DNA of 5,751 nt from Pseudomonadota bacterium (GTDB lineage: Bacteria > Pseudomonadota > Alphaproteobacteria > Rhizobiales > Beijerinckiaceae): NCBI GenBank assembly GCA_028876585.1, contig JAGWRL010000223.1, positions 1-5,751 on the forward strand, read 5' to 3'. Position numbers and translations under genes: made by a program. Below the pieces are notes generated by a model, which worked only from the letters and a program-made list of their open reading frames with translations, did no database searches and was not told the origin of the DNA. How positions within the stretch are numbered: the first letter of the stretch is position 1; the number at the start of each line of letters is the position of its first letter. Positions 3,751 through 5,751 of the stretch are shown one piece after another.

Positions 3751-5751
3751 TCAGCCGCCCGCCGCCTCGACCGCCGCGATCGCCGTCATGTTGACGATGC
3801 CGCGCGCGGTCACCGAAGGCGTCAGCACATGCGCCGGTTTGGCCGGACCGATCAGGATCGGGCCGACCGGCAGCGCGTTGGCGATCACGCGCGTCAGTTG
3901 CAGCGCGGTGCTGCCGGCGTCGAGATTGGGGAAGATCAGCACATTGGCCTCGCCGTCGAGCCGGCAGTCGCCGCTGACGCGCGCGCGGGCGAGCGTCGAC
4001 AGCGCCGTGTCGGCCTGCATCTCGCCATCGACTTCGAGTTCGGGCGCGCGTTCGCGCAGCAGCGCCAGCGCCGCCCGCATTTTTAGCGCCGAGGGCGTGT
4101 TGGCCGAGCCGAAATCGGAATGCGAGATCAGCGCGATCTTCGGCGTCACGCCGAACCGGCGCACGTGATGGGCGCAGGCGACGGTCATGTCGGCGATTTC
4201 CTGCGCGCTCGGATCGTAGCGCACGTGGGTGTCGGCGAGGAAATAGGCGCCGGTGGCGGCGATCACCAGCGACAGCGCGGCGAAATCCTTGTGGCCGGGC
4301 GCGAGGCCGACGATGTCGCGGATGTGTTTCAGGCGCGATTCGAACCGGCCCTCCAGCCCGCACAGCAACGCGTCGACATCGCCGCGATACAGCGCCAGCG
4401 CGCCGATCACCGACGGCGAAGTGCGCACCACGGTTTTCGCGACGTCGGGCGTCACGCCCTTGCGGCCCGCCACTTTGAGGTAATCGGCGACATAGTCGCG
4501 ATAGCGCGGGTCGCTGCGCGGATCGACCACCTCGAAATCGCGCCCCGGCTTGAGCGCCAGGCCGTAGCGGCGGATGCGCTCCTCGATGATCTCCGGCCGG
4601 CCGATCAGCACCGGCTCGGCGATCCGCTCCTCCAGCACGACCTGGGTCGCGCGCAGCACGCGCTCGTCCTCGCCCTCGGAATAGATCACCCGCTTCATCG
4701 CCTCGCGCGCCTTGGCGAACAGCGGCTTCATCATGAAGCCGGAGCGGAACACGAAGCGGCCGAGCTTGTCGGCATAGGCGTCCATGTCGGCGATGCCGCG
4801 CCGGGCGACGCCGGTCTCCATCGCCGCGCGCGCGACGGCGGGGGCGATCCGCAGCATCAGGCGCGGGTCGAACGGGCTGGGAATCAGCGACGTGCGGCCG
4901 AACAGCGCCGCCTCGCCGCCATAAGCGCGGGCGACGACGTCCGAGGGCGTCTCGCGCGCCAGCGCCGCGATCGCGGTGACGGCGGCCTTCTTCATCGCCT
5001 CGTTGATCGCCGTCGCGCCGACATCGAGCGCGCCGCGGAAAATATAGGGAAAGCACAGGACGTTGTTGACCTGATTGGGATAATCGGAGCGGCCGGTGCA
5101 GATCATCGCGTCGGGGCGGGCGGCGACGGCGAGTTCGGGCATGATCTCGGGCGTCGGATTGGCGAGCGCGAGAATCAGCGGATCGCGCGCCATTTTGGCG
5201 AGCAGTTCAGGCTTCAGCACGCCGCCGGCGGACAGGCCGAGGAAAATGTCGGCGCCGTCGATCACGTCGGCGAGCGTGCGCGCCTCGGTCGCCTGCGCGA
5301 AGGCCGCCTTCCATCGGTCCATCAGCTTTTCGCGCCCCAAATAGACGACGCCTTCGAGGTCGCAGACGAAGATGTTTTCGCGTCGCGCGCCCAGCGACAC
5401 CAGCAGATTGAGCGAGGCGAGCGCCGCCGCGCCGGCGCCGGAGCAGACGATTTTCACCTCGCCGATCGTCTTGCCGGCGATCTCCAGCGCATTGGTCACG
5501 GCGGCGGAGACGATGATCGCGGTGCCGTGCTGGTCGTCGTGGAACACGGGGATGCCCATGCGGGCCTTCGCCTTCTCCTCGACCTCGAAACACTCCGGCC
5601 CCTTGATGTCCTCCAGATTGATGCCGCCGAACGTCGGCTCCAGCGCGACGATGATGTCGACCAGCCGATCGACGTCGGTCTCGGCGACCTCGATGTCGAA
5701 CACGTCGATGCCGGCGAATTTCTTGAACAGGACCGCCTTGCCCTCCATCAC
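3751..5751 (-). CDS. maeB: NADP-dependent malic enzyme with C-terminal phosphotransacetylase-like domain (5' end outside window)
   Basis: This enzyme oxidatively decarboxylates malate to pyruvate and CO2 with NADP+, linking the TCA cycle to pyruvate and supplying NADPH in the cytoplasm. About 666 codons are visible, ending at TGA (complement of 3751-3753); the frame stays open at the right edge. The first visible codon is GTG, but by family comparison ([15 protein letters not shown]) it is an internal valine, with roughly 90-105 residues missing. In visible numbering: residues 1-65 end the malic catalytic domain, with likely metal ligands E47, D48 and the Asp pair of FHDDQHGTA (70-78). The NAD(P)-binding domain follows, with GAGAAA (105-110), NPTPEIMPE (198-206) and [21 protein letters not shown] (220-240). 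From about residue 345 to the end is a PTA/PTB-like domain ([50 protein letters not shown]). In MaeB enzymes this domain usually acts in oligomerisation and acetyl-CoA sensing, not catalysis. No frameshift is seen. NADP preference is assigned from the architecture. Confidence 0.96.
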   Translation of the reverse strand: MMEGKAVLFKKFAGIDVFDIEVAETDVDRLVDIIVALEPTFGGINLEDIKGPECFEVEEKAKARMGIPVFHDDQHGTAIIVSAAVTNALEIAGKTIGEVKIVCSGAGAAALASLNLLVSLGARRENIFVCDLEGVVYLGREKLMDRWKAAFAQATEARTLADVIDGADIFLGLSAGGVLKPELLAKMARDPLILALANPTPEIMPELAVAARPDAMICTGRSDYPNQVNNVLCFPYIFRGALDVGATAINEAMKKAAVTAIAALARETPSDVVARAYGGEAALFGRTSLIPSPFDPRLMLRIAPAVARAAMETGVARRGIADMDAYADKLGRFVFRSGFMMKPLFAKAREAMKRVIYSEGEDERVLRATQVVLEERIAEPVLIGRPEIIEERIRRYGLALKPGRDFEVVDPRSDPRYRDYVADYLKVAGRKGVTPDVAKTVVRTSPSVIGALALYRGDVDALLCGLEGRFESRLKHIRDIVGLAPGHKDFAALSLVIAATGAYFLADTHVRYDPSAQEIADMTVACAHHVRRFGVTPKIALISHSDFGSANTPSALKMRAALALLRERAPELEVDGEMQADTALSTLARARVSGDCRLDGEANVLIFPNLDAGSTALQLTRVIANALPVGPILIGPAKPAHVLTPSVTARGIVNMTAIAAVEAAGG

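Noticed and set aside
3689..5056. 455-residue open frame on the minus strand inside the malic enzyme region
   Set aside because: It is the malic enzyme read in another frame. The translation is rich in Arg, Ala and Gly without motifs, whereas the maeB frame matches its family end to end.

Overview
This 5.75 kb window looks like chromosomal DNA from a high-GC alphaproteobacterium, most likely of the Hyphomicrobiales (Rhizobiales). Three things point there: a Porin_2-family outer-membrane porin, a GyrA C-terminal domain with the long acidic insert typical of alphaproteobacteria, and a MaeB-type malic enzyme fused to a phosphotransacetylase-like domain. Genus cannot be settled from the sequence alone.

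Layout from left to right: (1) the last ~304 codons of gyrA on the + strand, cut by the left edge; (2) a 447-bp gap with a very stable hairpin whose tip is identical to a tRNA T-arm, then the long structured leader of the porin; (3) a complete 460-aa Porin_2 porin (+) with a signal peptide and a strong terminator; (4) a hairpin-rich intergenic block that includes a bidirectional terminator; (5) two 54-aa Flp/Fap-type pilins on the minus strand. Both are too short for a usual ORF cutoff, and each appears to be its own transcription unit. They are separated by a terminator and an AT-rich island in which the heptamer TTAATAT occurs three times at exactly 21-bp spacing; (6) the 3' 88% or so of maeB on the minus strand, cut by the right edge.

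The genes do not form one pathway. gyrA and maeB are housekeeping genes (DNA supercoiling and C4-to-C3 carbon flow). The porin is an outer-membrane diffusion channel. The pilins are candidate subunits of a Tad-type adhesive pilus whose assembly machinery must lie outside this window. The two convergent units (porin + and pilin 1 -) meet at the shared terminator block.

There is no convincing new multi-gene system here. The parts most worth a second look are the phased AT-rich island with the twin pilins, the T-arm-like hairpin after gyrA, and possible alternative pairing over the porin Shine-Dalgarno.
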